Source of the DNA: Streptomyces echinatus
Lineage (GTDB): Bacteria > Actinomycetota > Actinomycetes > Streptomycetales > Streptomycetaceae
Assembly (NCBI RefSeq): GCF_014203595.1
Contig: NZ_JACHJK010000002.1
Span: 186,001 to 250,000 of the forward strand
Direction of reading: 5' to 3'
DNA length: 64,000 nucleotides
A program made the translations under genes and the position numbers. Each line of letters starts with the position of its first letter. Position 1 is the stretch's first letter. Below are positions 50,030 through 58,606 of this stretch, piece after piece. Below the pieces are notes generated by a model. It was not told where the DNA came from, did not search any database, and saw only the letters and a list, made by a program, of their open reading frames with translations.

Positions 50030-51024
50030 CCGGCACCGCCCAGCGGCCGGGCGTGCCGGTGGCGGACCACTCCGCGCACCCAGTGCCGCACCGCGAGGGG
50101 CGGTATGAGCACGCTGGTGCCGAGCATCCCGGCGATCTCCCGGCCGGTGCGCGGGCCGGGCAGGATGCGGGCGAGGGCGAACTCGGCGGTGCCGAGCGTC
50201 CACAGCGCCGCGCAGGCGGTCGCGGCCCGGCGCCGTCCGGTCAGGGCGCAGGAGGCGGCGGCGAGGGCCGCGCCGGTGACCGCCAGATGGCGGCGCAGCC
50301 GGCCGCGGGGCGCCTGGGCGCGGTCCCACCAGTCGCGGCCGTGCAGCCGCTTCATCAGGGCGTCGTCGGCGTTGCCGCGCTGCGCGGGCAGCGAGGCCCA
50401 CCAGTGGGCCGGACGGACCGGGTGCCGGGTGATCCGCGCGCCCCGGACCAGGGACCAGCCGGCCCGCCGCACCCGCAGGGCGAGGTCGGCGTCCTCGCGG
50501 AAGGCGCGCGGGAAGCGTTCGTCGAAGCCACCGGTCCGTTTGAGCGCCTCGGTGCGGTAGGCCATGTCGGCGGTGGCCCAGGCGGCGTTCTCCAGGCCCT
50601 TGGTGGTGCGTTCCCAGTCGGTGGGCCGGCGGTCCAGGGGCAGGGGGACACGCAACTGCCCCTGGACACCGCCGACCTCGGGCCCGGCCGCGCGCAGATC
50701 CTCCGCGAGCCGCCGGGACCAGTCCGGCAGGACCTGGACGTCGTCGTCCAGGAAGACCGTCCAGGGCGTACGGACGGTGCGCCAGCCGGCGTTGCGGGCG
50801 GCGGCCGGGCCCTTGCCGCCGGTGGCGAGGGTGCGCACCCGGTCGAGCAACTGCCCGGCCGGCTCCAGCGGCAGGGCTCCCTCGGGTGCGGGCCGGTCGT
50901 CCACGACGATCACCTCGTGCGGTGGATGGCCGTCGGCCGCGCCGAGCGCGCGCAGACACTCGGCGAGGCAGGGGCGGCCGATCGTCGGGACGACGACGGT
51001 GTAGGCGGGCGCGCCGGTCATCAT
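50026..51024 (-). CDS. Glycosyltransferase family 2
   Basis: A protein of 332 residues from ATG 51024 (MMTGAPAYTVVVPTIGRP). GT-A fold: YTVVVPTIGRPCLAECLRAL, EVIVVDDRPAP, the metal-binding WTVFLDDDVQVLPDW, and GGFDERFPRAFREDADLALRV as the acceptor/base region. A C-terminal hydrophobic segment (residues 255-310) could associate with the membrane, so this GT may act at the inner membrane surface. It sits between the carbamoyltransferase and gmhB genes with 4-base overlaps on both sides. Confidence 0.88.
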   Translation of the reverse strand: MMTGAPAYTVVVPTIGRPCLAECLRALGAADGHPPHEVIVVDDRPAPEGALPLEPAGQLLDRVRTLATGGKGPAAARNAGWRTVRTPWTVFLDDDVQVLPDWSRRLAEDLRAAGPEVGGVQGQLRVPLPLDRRPTDWERTTKGLENAAWATADMAYRTEALKRTGGFDERFPRAFREDADLALRVRRAGWSLVRGARITRHPVRPAHWWASLPAQRGNADDALMKRLHGRDWWDRAQAPRGRLRRHLAVTGAALAAASCALTGRRRAATACAALWTLGTAEFALARILPGPRTGREIAGMLGTSVLIPPLAVRHWVRGVVRHRHARPLGGAG

Positions 51025-52655
51025 GCGAACGCCTTTCCGCGGCGGATCGCGAACGGGCCGAGCACCAGCAGGTCGACGGGGGCCGAGCCGAAGCACTCCA
51101 GGGCGTCCCGGGGGTCGTCGGCCATGGGCCGTCCGGCCGTGTTGAGGCTGGTGTTGACCACCACCGGCAGTCCGGTGCGCCGCTCGAAGCCGTCGATCAC
51201 ACGGGCCACCAGGGGTTCCTGGGCGCGGTCCACCGTCTGGACGCGGGCCGTGCCGTCGACGTGCACCACGGCCGGGATGCGGGCCCTCCAGTCGGCGGCC
51301 ACGTCGTGCACGAACAGCATGTGCGGGCTGGGCAGCGGCCCGTCGAAGATCTCGGCCGCGCGCTCGGCGAGCACCATCGGCGCCACGGGGCGGAACTCCT
51401 CGCGCCCCTTGACCGCGTTGAGCCGCTCCAGGTTGCCGGCCTTGCCGGGGTGGGCGAGCAGGGAGCGGTGCCCGAGCGCGCGCGGCCCGTACTCGCTGCG
51501 TCCCTGGAACCAGGCCACGATCCCGTCGGCGGCCAGCACCTCGGCGGCCGTCTCGGCGATGTCGGCGGGCCACTCGTACGGTACGGCCGCCCGTTCCAGC
51601 CACGCGCGCAGCTCGGCGTCGCTCCAGCCGCGTCCCAGGGCGGCCGTCGGCATCGGCTCCAGGGTGTCCTTCTGCCCGGCGACGTGCGCCGCCGCGCCCA
51701 GGGCCGTACCGGCGTCGCCCGCGGCGGGCTGCACCCAGACGTGCCGGAATCCGCTCTCGCGCCACAGCCGGGTGTTGGCCACGCAGTTCAGGGCGACGCC
51801 GCCGCCCATGGTGAGCGCGTCCTCGCCGGTGCGTTCGTGCAGCCAGCGGGCGAGGGCCAGCATGGCCTCCTCCAGGCACAGCTGGGCGCTGGCGGCGAGG
51901 TCGGCGTGGTCCTGGCTCCAGGCGCCGCCGGCCGGCCGCGGCGGGACGAGGTCGGCCCAGGGCACCGGGCGGGCCCGGAAGCCGCCCGCGTCGTCGGCCC
52001 GGACGTACTCCCGCAGCCGGCCGGCGAAGCGCGGGGTGCCGTAGGAGGCGAGCGCCATCACCTTGAACTCGTCGCTGCTGCGCAGGAAGCCGAGGTGCTG
52101 GGTGAGGTCCTCGTAGAACAGGCCGAGGGAGTCCGGCAGTTCCTGGGTGGCGAGGACGGTCAGTTCCCGGTTGGTGCAGCGGCCGGCCAGGTGGGAGCCG
52201 CACTCGCCGCGGCCGTCCAGGACGAGGACGGCGCAGTCGGGGTACGGCGAGACGGGCCCGGCGGAGGCCGCGTGCGCCACGTGGTGGGGGACGAACCTGA
52301 CCTTGGCCGGGTCGAGTCCGGGCAGCGCCTCGGCGAGGAAGTCCGGTGCCTTCCGGGCGTACTCCTGGCGCAGGTGGTCCCAGGGGTCGTGCAGGCCCAT
52401 GCGCTCGGCGGGGCGGGCGAGGGAGGGGTCGTAGGAGTAGGCGACGGCGTCCAGGTCCGACGGGGCGAGGCCGGCCCGCTCCAGGCACCAGCGGGCCGAC
52501 TGCTCGGGCAGCTCCCAGGCGGAGAAGGGGAGGGGCCGCTTGCCGTGCTTGCGGCGGGAGAACCGCTCCTCCTCCGCCGCCGCCACGACCGTGCCGTCGG
52601 TGATCAGGGCGGCGGCGGGGTCGTGGAAGAGTGCGTTGATACCGAGGACGTGCAT
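51021..52655 (-). CDS. Carbamoyltransferase (NodU/CmcH family)
   Basis: A protein of 544 residues from ATG 52655 (MHVLGINALFHDPAAALI). The N-terminal ASKHA-type domain carries the metal-binding VPHHVAHAASA and LDGRGECG. The C-terminal YrdC-like domain includes FQGRSEYGPRALGHRSLLAHP, REEFRPVAP and VNTSLNTAGRPM. Family members use carbamoyl phosphate and ATP to O-carbamoylate sugars or antibiotic precursors. Here it should carbamoylate a sugar, perhaps the heptose, of the glycan. Its stop overlaps the GT2 start by ATGA, and it lies 32 bases downstream of the epimerase-like gene. Confidence 0.9.
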   Translation of the reverse strand: MHVLGINALFHDPAAALITDGTVVAAAEEERFSRRKHGKRPLPFSAWELPEQSARWCLERAGLAPSDLDAVAYSYDPSLARPAERMGLHDPWDHLRQEYARKAPDFLAEALPGLDPAKVRFVPHHVAHAASAGPVSPYPDCAVLVLDGRGECGSHLAGRCTNRELTVLATQELPDSLGLFYEDLTQHLGFLRSSDEFKVMALASYGTPRFAGRLREYVRADDAGGFRARPVPWADLVPPRPAGGAWSQDHADLAASAQLCLEEAMLALARWLHERTGEDALTMGGGVALNCVANTRLWRESGFRHVWVQPAAGDAGTALGAAAHVAGQKDTLEPMPTAALGRGWSDAELRAWLERAAVPYEWPADIAETAAEVLAADGIVAWFQGRSEYGPRALGHRSLLAHPGKAGNLERLNAVKGREEFRPVAPMVLAERAAEIFDGPLPSPHMLFVHDVAADWRARIPAVVHVDGTARVQTVDRAQEPLVARVIDGFERRTGLPVVVNTSLNTAGRPMADDPRDALECFGSAPVDLLVLGPFAIRRGKAFA

Positions 52656-52687
52656 GCGCTGTCTCCAGGGCCGGGGACGGGCGGGGG

Positions 52688-53695
52688 TCAGGACTGCGGG
52701 GCCGGGTCCTGCGTGCGCGGGACCGGTTCCGGGGGCAGGGCCGCGAAGTAGGCGATGGTCTGCTTCAGGCCCTCCTCCCAGGGGACCTGCGGCGACCAGC
52801 CGAGCAGTTCGCGCGCGAGGGTGGTGTCGGGGCGGCGCCTGCCGGGGTCGTCGACGGGCCGGTCGACGAACGCGATCGGGGAACGGGAACCGGTGAGGGC
52901 GACCACCCGGCGGGCCAGCTCGGCGACGGTGATCTCGTCGCTGCCGCCGATGTTCACCGGCCGCAGGGACCTGCTCGCGGCCACCCGCAGGACGCCGTCG
53001 ACCGTGTCGTCGACGTAGCACAGCGAGCGGGTCTGGCCGCCGTCGCCGGTCACCGTGAGCGGCTCGCCGGCCAGGGCCTGGCAGATGAAGGTGGGCACCG
53101 CGCGGCCGTCGTGGGCCCGCATCCGCGGCCCGTAGGTGTTGAACAGGCGCACTATCCCGGCGTCGGTCCCCCTGGTGCCGGCGTGCGCGGTGACCAGGGC
53201 CTCGGCGAACCGCTTGGACTCGTCGTAGACGCTGCGCGGCCCGATGGGGTTGACGTTGCCCCAGTAGCCCTCGTGCTGCGGGTGCACCTGCGGGTCGCCG
53301 TACACCTCGGAGGTGGAGGCGAGGAGGAAGCGTGCGCCGTCGCGCTCGGCGACCGCCAGGGCGTTGCGGGTGCCGAGGCTGCCCACGTCCAGGGTCTCCA
53401 GCGGCATGCGCAGGTAGTCGGCGGGCGAGGCCGGGCAGGCGAAGTGCAGGACGAGGTCGTACGGGCCCGCCAGCCGCTCGGGGCACGCGGCGGCGGACAC
53501 GTCGCAGTGCAGGTAGCGGAAGCCGGGCCGGTCCTCCAGGTGCGCGACGTTCTCGCGCCGCCCGCAGGCCAGGTTGTCGGCGCAGTCGACTTCGACACCT
53601 GAATCCAGCAGCCGCTCGCACAGATGCGAGCCGAGGAAGCCGGCGCCGCCGGTCACGAGGGCGCGCCGCCAGGAGAACGGTGTGTCACCAGTCAT
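52688..53695 (-). CDS. NAD-dependent nucleotide-sugar enzyme, UDP-glucuronate-decarboxylase-like
   Basis: A protein of 335 residues from ATG 53695 with AAGGGAA upstream. Extended SDR: VTGGAGFLGSHLCERLL, LHFACPASPADYLRMPLETL, LLASTSEVYGDPQVHP, EGYWGNVNPIGPRSVYDESKR (Tyr-x-x-x-Lys) and RLFNTYGPRM. The combination of ACPASP and the YWGNVNPIG motif is typical of UXS enzymes that turn UDP-glucuronate into UDP-xylose. It is the first gene of the glycan operon. It might supply a pentose donor; it does not look like the HldD heptose epimerase, which lacks the ACPASP and YWGNVNP motifs. Confidence 0.88.
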   Translation of the reverse strand: MTGDTPFSWRRALVTGGAGFLGSHLCERLLDSGVEVDCADNLACGRRENVAHLEDRPGFRYLHCDVSAAACPERLAGPYDLVLHFACPASPADYLRMPLETLDVGSLGTRNALAVAERDGARFLLASTSEVYGDPQVHPQHEGYWGNVNPIGPRSVYDESKRFAEALVTAHAGTRGTDAGIVRLFNTYGPRMRAHDGRAVPTFICQALAGEPLTVTGDGGQTRSLCYVDDTVDGVLRVAASRSLRPVNIGGSDEITVAELARRVVALTGSRSPIAFVDRPVDDPGRRRPDTTLARELLGWSPQVPWEEGLKQTIAYFAALPPEPVPRTQDPAPQS

Positions 53696-54171
53696 GAGAC
53701 GGTTCCCTTCGTCGTCCATCGTCCACGTCGTGGCGCTCCGGCGTACGCGCCGTCGGCGCACCCGGGAAGGCACCGCGCGGGCGCTCGGCGCAGGCCGCGT
53801 CGGCCGGGCCCGGCATCGCCGGGCCGTGGGGAGAGGGGAAGAGGCCAGGGCGTGGGTCCCGCTGGTCCGGAGGACCACCCTGGTGGGCCGCCACTGGCTG
53901 GACGGCACTGGCCGGGAGGGTTCCCGTGCCAGTTGGTTTCACACGTTGGATTCTTATTCTCCGGAAACACCAGGACTCGCGCTACTCAGGCCTCTCCAGT
54001 ACCACGGTGGTGACATTCCCGCACGTCAGACGGGTCGGCGACCGTGACGTACAGGCTCGCGGACGCCCGGCCGGAGTACCCCGGCCGTGTAGCGCGGCGA
54101 GGCCGGGGCACTCGGCGCGGCGACGGCCGGCCGCTCATGGGCCGCCGCGTTTCACGCAGGAGGTAACGACA
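53696..54171. promoter_or_regulatory. 476-base divergent region between the glycan operon and hemerythrin gene
   Basis: There is no convincing gene. It must contain the promoter of the whole leftward glycan operon and that of the hemerythrin gene. An AT-richer island at 53935-53975 (TTCTTATTCTCCGG) reads on the minus strand as GAGAATAAGAATCC and could hold a -10 for the operon, but I cannot pair it with a -35. No clear operator palindrome was seen. Confidence 0.4.
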
Positions 54172-54735
54172 ATGGGTCACGGCGGAAACGTCATCCAGGA
54201 GCTGACCACCGACCACCGCGAGGTCGAGGAGTTCTTCGGCCGTATCGAGGCGCTGCCGTCCGGCTCCAAGGAACGCAAGGATCTCTGCGACCAGGCCACG
54301 ATCGAGCTGGTCCGCCACTCGGTCGCCGAGGAGGCCTATCTCTACCCGGCCGTGCGCGAGCACCTCACGGGCGGCGACGCCCTGGCCGACAAGGAACTCG
54401 AGGACCACGCCAAGGCCGAGCAGATCATGAAGGACCTGGAGGGCTGCCAGGCCGACGATCCGCGGTTCGACACGCTCATGACGCAGCTGATGAGCGAGAT
54501 CCGGTCCCATGTGGCCGACGAGGAGCAGAACCTCTTCCCGCAGCTCGAGGCGGCCTGTCCCCCGGACGCGCTGATGGACCTCGGCGACAAGGTCCGCCGG
54601 GCGAAGAAGATGGCACCTACCCGCCCGCACCCGTCGGCACCGGACACTCCCCCGGCCAACAAGCTGCTGGCCCCCGGCACCGGCCTGGTCGACCGGATGC
54701 GCGACGCGCTGTCCGGGCGGGGCAAGTCGAGCTGA
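54172..54735 (+). CDS. Hemerythrin domain-containing protein
   Basis: A protein of 187 residues with an AGGAGG site ahead of ATG 54172. The four-helix hemerythrin core spans residues 1-135: TTDHREVEEFFGRIE, RHSVAEEAYLYPAVREHL, LEDHAKAEQIMKDL and SHVADEEQNLFPQLE. These His and Glu residues form a di-iron site. A Pro-rich linker and a short helix (LVDRMRDALSGRGKSS) complete it. Probable roles are oxygen/NO sensing or iron and oxidative-stress protection. A hairpin terminator follows. Confidence 0.92.
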   Translation: MGHGGNVIQELTTDHREVEEFFGRIEALPSGSKERKDLCDQATIELVRHSVAEEAYLYPAVREHLTGGDALADKELEDHAKAEQIMKDLEGCQADDPRFDTLMTQLMSEIRSHVADEEQNLFPQLEAACPPDALMDLGDKVRRAKKMAPTRPHPSAPDTPPANKLLAPGTGLVDRMRDALSGRGKSS

Positions 54736-54818
54736 CCCGGCGGCCGGGGCACGGAGGAGGACGGGTCCGCCGGCCGCCGGGCCGGGGAGCTGTCGGCCGC
54801 TGTGGCCCGTCCGCACGG

Positions 54819-54854
54819 AGGGTGCCGCCCGGTTCGTACGCCGGACGGCACCCT
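54819..54854 (+). terminator. Hairpin terminator after the hemerythrin gene
   Basis: AGGGTGCCG pairs perfectly with CGGCACCCT, and an inner CCGG/CCGG pairing lies within the loop, so the stem can extend. It is 84 bases after the hemerythrin stop and also upstream of the 3' end of the leftward DUF3040 gene, so it may serve both. A 20-base imperfect direct repeat (core CAGAGGCAGCCGTG) follows at 54862 and 54890. Confidence 0.6.
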
Positions 54855-54918
54855 TCGTGTTCAGAGGCAGCCGTGAACCTCGCGCCTTCCAGAGGCAGCC
54901 GTGGACCTCACACCGGGT

Positions 54919-55263
54919 TCAGAGCCACCGGGTGATCCGGGCGCCGGGGGTGGGCCGGGGGCGGGGGCGGGCCGCGCGGCACAGCAGCCGGAACGCCTGG
55001 AAGAGCGTGAGCGGCCACAGCAGCGCGAAGCACCACAGCAGCGCGGGGTCCGAGGTGCGCAGGCCCATGACGGCGACGAACACCGACGAGACCCCCAGCA
55101 ATAGCACCGCCACCGGCAGCCAGACCCCGGGCCGCGCCACGCCCATACGGCGCGCGAACCGCCGGTCCTGCCAGAGGCTCGCCTCGATCTGCAACAGCGC
55201 GAGCCGCTCGCCCGCCGACAGCCGTACCTTGTCGTGCATCTCCCACATCTCCCACTCGTCCAC
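54919..55263 (-). CDS. DUF3040 membrane protein
   Basis: A protein of 114 residues from GTG 55263 with GGAGGT upstream. The N-terminal DUF3040 helix motif is LSAGERLALLQIEASLWQDRRFARRM. Two membrane segments follow (GVWLPVAVLLLGVSSVFVA and LLWCFALLWPLTLFQAF), then a basic C-terminus. It is a conserved actinobacterial family of unknown function, usually small inner-membrane proteins expressed in growth or stress. An in-frame ATG at 55365 would add 34 residues without a better ribosome site. Confidence 0.75.
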   Translation of the reverse strand: MDEWEMWEMHDKVRLSAGERLALLQIEASLWQDRRFARRMGVARPGVWLPVAVLLLGVSSVFVAVMGLRTSDPALLWCFALLWPLTLFQAFRLLCRAARPRPRPTPGARITRWL

Positions 55264-55405
55264 GGCGACGCCACCTCCTCGGCCGGTCGGCGGCCTCCCG
55301 GTTCCGGGCCACCGAGTTCCCCGGACGGCCCGGCCGATGCGGCGCAGCAAGGAGGTGAGGGTCATGCCCCGGAGCCGGGGATCGCCCCCCCCCCGAGGAG
55401 CCACC

Positions 55406-55525
55406 GTGACCAAGTCCACCGACGGGAAGCCGTCCGAGGAACACCCCCTGTGGCCCTGGGTGGTCCTGGTGGCCGTGGTGGCCGGGGTCGTGATCGTTCT
55501 CGTCAACATCCTCATGACGGCGTGA
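55406..55525 (+). CDS. 39-residue single-span membrane protein
   Basis: GTG 55406 has CGAGGAG 5 bases upstream. The short charged N-terminus (VTKSTDGKPSEEHPLW) precedes one strongly hydrophobic segment (VVLVAVVAGVVIVLVNILM). It is divergent from the DUF3040 gene with 142 bases between. No family name comes to mind; small single-span proteins of this type are common in actinobacteria and often missed. Confidence 0.6.
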   Translation: MTKSTDGKPSEEHPLWPWVVLVAVVAGVVIVLVNILMTA

Positions 55526-55652
55526 CCACGTGACGGCGAGACGGCGAGACGGGTTGATCGCGGGACGGCGTGAAGGCGCTTGCGAGTCGGGCCTGCCCAG
55601 GCCGGTCTTCCCGGGAGGCGGGTCCTGTGGGGGCGTCAGGCGCTGCCGCGCC

Positions 55653-56507
55653 TCAGGCGGTTCCGGTGTCCGCCGATGTGGTGCTACGCGCCTCGCCGGC
55701 CTCCCACGATCCGAGTGCCTCCAGCGCGCGGGCCGACGCCGAGCCCGGCTCGGCGTGATAGACCGCCAGGATCTGACCGCCGGAGTCACTGATCGGCAGC
55801 TTCTCCCGGCGCAGTTCGAGCAGTCCGGCCCGGGGGTGGCGCAGCCGCATCGTCCCTCCGGCCAGCGGGGTGACGTCGTGCCGGGCCCACAGCCGCCGGA
55901 ACGTGTCGCTGGCCAGCGACAGCTCACCGACGAGCCGGACGATCCGCGGGTCGTCGACGTCGCTGCCCACGGAAGTGCGGAAGCCGGCGACCATGCCCCT
56001 GACCGCCTGCTCCCAGTCGGGGTGAAGGTCCTGCTCGGCGGGGTCGAGGAAGAGCGCACGCAACCGGTTGACACCGGGCCTGATGTTCGGCGACACGGCG
56101 GTGGCCAGCCGGTTCGCGGCGAGCACGTCGAACATCCGGCTCTCCACGAACGCCGGGAGGTTGATCGTGTCGAGGAGTTGCCGGATCCCGAGCGGCACCA
56201 CCTCGCGGCGCGGGCGCCGGGGTGCCGGCGGGCGGGCGGTGGTCAGGCTCAGCAGGTGCTCCGTGGCGGTCGCGTCCAGCCGGAACACCCGTGCCAGGGC
56301 CTGCAGCACCTGCGGCGACGGGTTGCGGTCGCGGCCCTGCTCCAGACGAAGGTAGTAGTCGGCGCTGATCCCGGCCAGGGTGGCGACCTCCTCCCGGCGC
56401 AGTCCGGGGGTACGGCGCACACCCACGACCGGCAGCCCCGCGTCCGCCGGGTCCGTCAGCTCACGGCGGGCCCGAAGGTACTCCCCCAGCGCGTTCGGCC
56501 TGCTCAT
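55653..56507 (-). CDS. XRE-family regulator with MmyB-type ligand domain (third, divergent)
   Basis: A protein of 284 residues from ATG 56507. Helix-turn-helix (GLRREEVATLAGISADYYLRLEQGR), then the MmyB-like domain (LLDTINLPAFVESRMFDVLAANR, RALFLDPAEQDLHPDWEQAV, ILAVYHAEPGSASARALEAL). It is a clear relative of the two copies at 27.7 and 32.9 kb but much more diverged, so it is not part of that duplication, and its upstream region lacks the 36-base box. Its target may be the dhaKLM operon or itself; neither is shown by the sequence. Confidence 0.88.
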   Translation of the reverse strand: MSRPNALGEYLRARRELTDPADAGLPVVGVRRTPGLRREEVATLAGISADYYLRLEQGRDRNPSPQVLQALARVFRLDATATEHLLSLTTARPPAPRRPRREVVPLGIRQLLDTINLPAFVESRMFDVLAANRLATAVSPNIRPGVNRLRALFLDPAEQDLHPDWEQAVRGMVAGFRTSVGSDVDDPRIVRLVGELSLASDTFRRLWARHDVTPLAGGTMRLRHPRAGLLELRREKLPISDSGGQILAVYHAEPGSASARALEALGSWEAGEARSTTSADTGTA

Positions 56508-56942
56508 GCCCACGATCCTACGAGCCGGACGAGAGCGGTGCCTGGTCCTGTCACCCCCAGGATGAGCGGGGCACGACCGGGTCCGCCCCGGGAGCGGAAG
56601 GCGGTACGCGTGCGGGGCGGGGGCCGCGTCCGGCGCGTGGGGGCGCGGTCGCCCAGGCGGGGAAAGCCCGTACACGCCTCGAACCACTCCTGCCCGCGGC
56701 GCACATGACCTTCGCTGCCGCAAGGCCGATACTGAGGAGCAAGGCTCTGTCCACCTGCCCCACGGCGCGCTCAGGGGGGACCCGATGAACCATCGGCCAA
56801 GCCGGCGTTCGGTCGGCATCAGCACCGCCGGAACCCGCTGCGGGCTGCCCCGGACCGCCAGGATCGACGGCCGGCCGCACCCGGCCTGAACAGGAAAGAC
56901 ACCGGTCAGGGGCTCACCTGCTCATCCTTCTGGGAGATAGGC
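56508..56942. other. 435-base intergenic region upstream of dhaKLM
   Basis: This divergent spacer lies between the third MmyB-type regulator and dhaK. I see no gene with family similarity, although GC bias leaves open frames. A GGGAGAT ribosome site precedes dhaK. No near-consensus promoter or long palindrome was found. Confidence 0.4.
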
Positions 56943-57935
56943 ATGAAGATGCTGATCAACGTACCGGAGACGGTCGTGGCGGACGCGCTGCGCGGCATGG
57001 CGGCCGCGTACCCCGACCTGAACGTGGACGTCGAGAACCGGGTGATCGTCCGCCGGGACGCCCCCGTGGCCGGGCAGGTCGCTCTCGTGTCGGGCGGTGG
57101 CTCCGGGCACGAACCGCTGCACGGCGGGTTCGTCGGCCCGGGCATGCTCTCCGCCGCCTGCCCCGGAGAGGTCTTCACCTCTCCCGTGCCGGACCAGATG
57201 GCGCGCGCCGCGGCCGCCGTGGACAGCGGCGCGGGTGTCCTGTTCGTCGTGAAGAACTACACCGGTGACGTGCTGAACTTCGACATGGCGGCCGAGCTGG
57301 CCGAGGACGAGGGGATCCAGGTCGCCAAGGTGCTCGTCAACGACGACGTGGCGGTCACCGACAGTCTCTACACGGCCGGCCGGCGGGGTACCGGCGCGAC
57401 GCTCTTCGTGGAGAAGATCGCGGGCGCCGCCGCGGCCGAGGGACAGCCCCTGGAGCGCGTGGAGTCCATCGGCCGCCAGGTGAACGAGAGGTCCCGCAGC
57501 TTCGGTGTGGCGCTCAGCGCCTGTACGACCCCGGCCAAGGGCAGTCCGACCTTCGATCTGCCCGACGGGGAGCTGGAGTTGGGCATCGGCATCCACGGTG
57601 AGCCGGGCCGGGAGCGGCGGGCGATGATGACCTCGGGGGAGATCGCCGACTTCGCGGTCAACGCCGTCCTGGAGGACATGCCGCCGAGCAGCCCCGTCCT
57701 GGTGCTGGTCAACGGCATGGGCGCGACCCCGCTGCTGGAGCTGTACGGGTTCAACGCCGAGGTGCAGCGGGTGCTCCGCGAGCGCGGCGTCGCCGTGGCC
57801 CGCACCCTCGTCGGCAACTACGTCACCTCCCTCGACATGGCGGGCGCCTCGGTGACGCTGTGCCAGGCCGACGAGGAGCTGCTGCGGCTGTGGGACGCGC
57901 CGGTGCGGACTCCGGCCCTGCGCTGGGGAATGTGA
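56943..57935 (+). CDS. dhaK: Dihydroxyacetone kinase subunit DhaK
   Basis: A protein of 330 residues. Substrate-binding subunit of the PTS-dependent kinase: LVSGGGSGHEPLHGGFVGPG, CPGEVFTSP, VKNYTGDVLNFDMA and LGIGIHGEPGR, which carries the His that binds dihydroxyacetone covalently in characterised DhaK. It is first of three genes, 62 bases ahead of dhaL. The product, dihydroxyacetone phosphate, feeds glycolysis. Confidence 0.95.
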   Translation: MKMLINVPETVVADALRGMAAAYPDLNVDVENRVIVRRDAPVAGQVALVSGGGSGHEPLHGGFVGPGMLSAACPGEVFTSPVPDQMARAAAAVDSGAGVLFVVKNYTGDVLNFDMAAELAEDEGIQVAKVLVNDDVAVTDSLYTAGRRGTGATLFVEKIAGAAAAEGQPLERVESIGRQVNERSRSFGVALSACTTPAKGSPTFDLPDGELELGIGIHGEPGRERRAMMTSGEIADFAVNAVLEDMPPSSPVLVLVNGMGATPLLELYGFNAEVQRVLRERGVAVARTLVGNYVTSLDMAGASVTLCQADEELLRLWDAPVRTPALRWGM

Positions 57936-57997
57936 TCCGGAGCAGCGACCTCCGGTCCCGCCGCAAGACCAACAGCCCTACCACGCAAGGAGATCCA

Positions 57998-58606
57998 GTG
58001 CTCGACGCCGATTTCTTCCGCCGTTGGATGATGGCGGTCGCCGCATCCGTCGACCGCGAGGCGGACCGGCTCACCGCCCTCGACTCGGCCATCGGGGACG
58101 CCGACCACGGCAGCAATCTGCAGCGCGGGTTCACGGCCGTGGCGGCCACGCTGGAGAAGGAGGCGCCGGACACCCCGGGTGCCGTCCTGACCCTGGCCGG
58201 GCGGCAGTTGATCTCGACGGTCGGGGGCGCGTCCGGGCCGCTGTACGGCACCCTGCTGCGCCGGACCGGCAAGGCGCTCGGTGATGCCGCCGAGGTCGAC
58301 CAGGAGCAGCTGGCCGCGGCGCTGCGCGAGGGCGTGGACGGGGTGATGAAGCTCGGCGGGGCGGCGCCCGGCGACAAGACCATGATCGACGCCCTGGTGC
58401 CGGCCGTGGACGCGCTCGCGTCCGGGTTCGCCGCCGCGCGGACCGCCGCGGAGGAGGGCGCAGAGGCCACCACGCCGCTGCAGGCCCGCAAGGGCCGGGC
58501 GAGCTATCTGGGCGAGCGCAGCATCGGCCACCAGGACCCGGGCGCGACCTCGTCGGCGCTGCTGATCGCCGCGCTGGCCGACACGGCGGAGGCGGACGGT
58601 GAGTGA
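57998..58606 (+). CDS. dhaL: Dihydroxyacetone kinase subunit DhaL (ADP-binding)
   Basis: A protein of 202 residues from GTG 57998 with an AAGGAG site. DhaL motifs: SAIGDADHGSNLQRGF (Mg-binding Asp residues), STVGGASGPLYGTLL, GAAPGDKTMIDALVPA and GERSIGHQDPGATSSALL. It holds ADP as a permanent cofactor that is rephosphorylated by DhaM and passes phosphate to dihydroxyacetone on DhaK. The 3' end overlaps dhaM by 8 bases. Confidence 0.95.
   Translation: MLDADFFRRWMMAVAASVDREADRLTALDSAIGDADHGSNLQRGFTAVAATLEKEAPDTPGAVLTLAGRQLISTVGGASGPLYGTLLRRTGKALGDAAEVDQEQLAAALREGVDGVMKLGGAAPGDKTMIDALVPAVDALASGFAAARTAAEEGAEATTPLQARKGRASYLGERSIGHQDPGATSSALLIAALADTAEADGE

Noticed and set aside
52688..53695. HldD (ADP-heptose 6-epimerase) as identity of the SDR gene at the head of the glycan operon
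   Set aside because: The ACPASP and YWGNVNPIG motifs point to UDP-glucuronate decarboxylase-type enzymes, not HldD.
42326..53695. Classical antibiotic biosynthetic cluster
   Set aside because: No polyketide, peptide, terpene or aminocyclitol scaffold gene is present; the content fits glycan assembly better.
53926..54171. Upstream in-frame extension of the hemerythrin gene
   Set aside because: The AGGAGG site and family N-terminus fix the start at 54172; the extension has no similarity.
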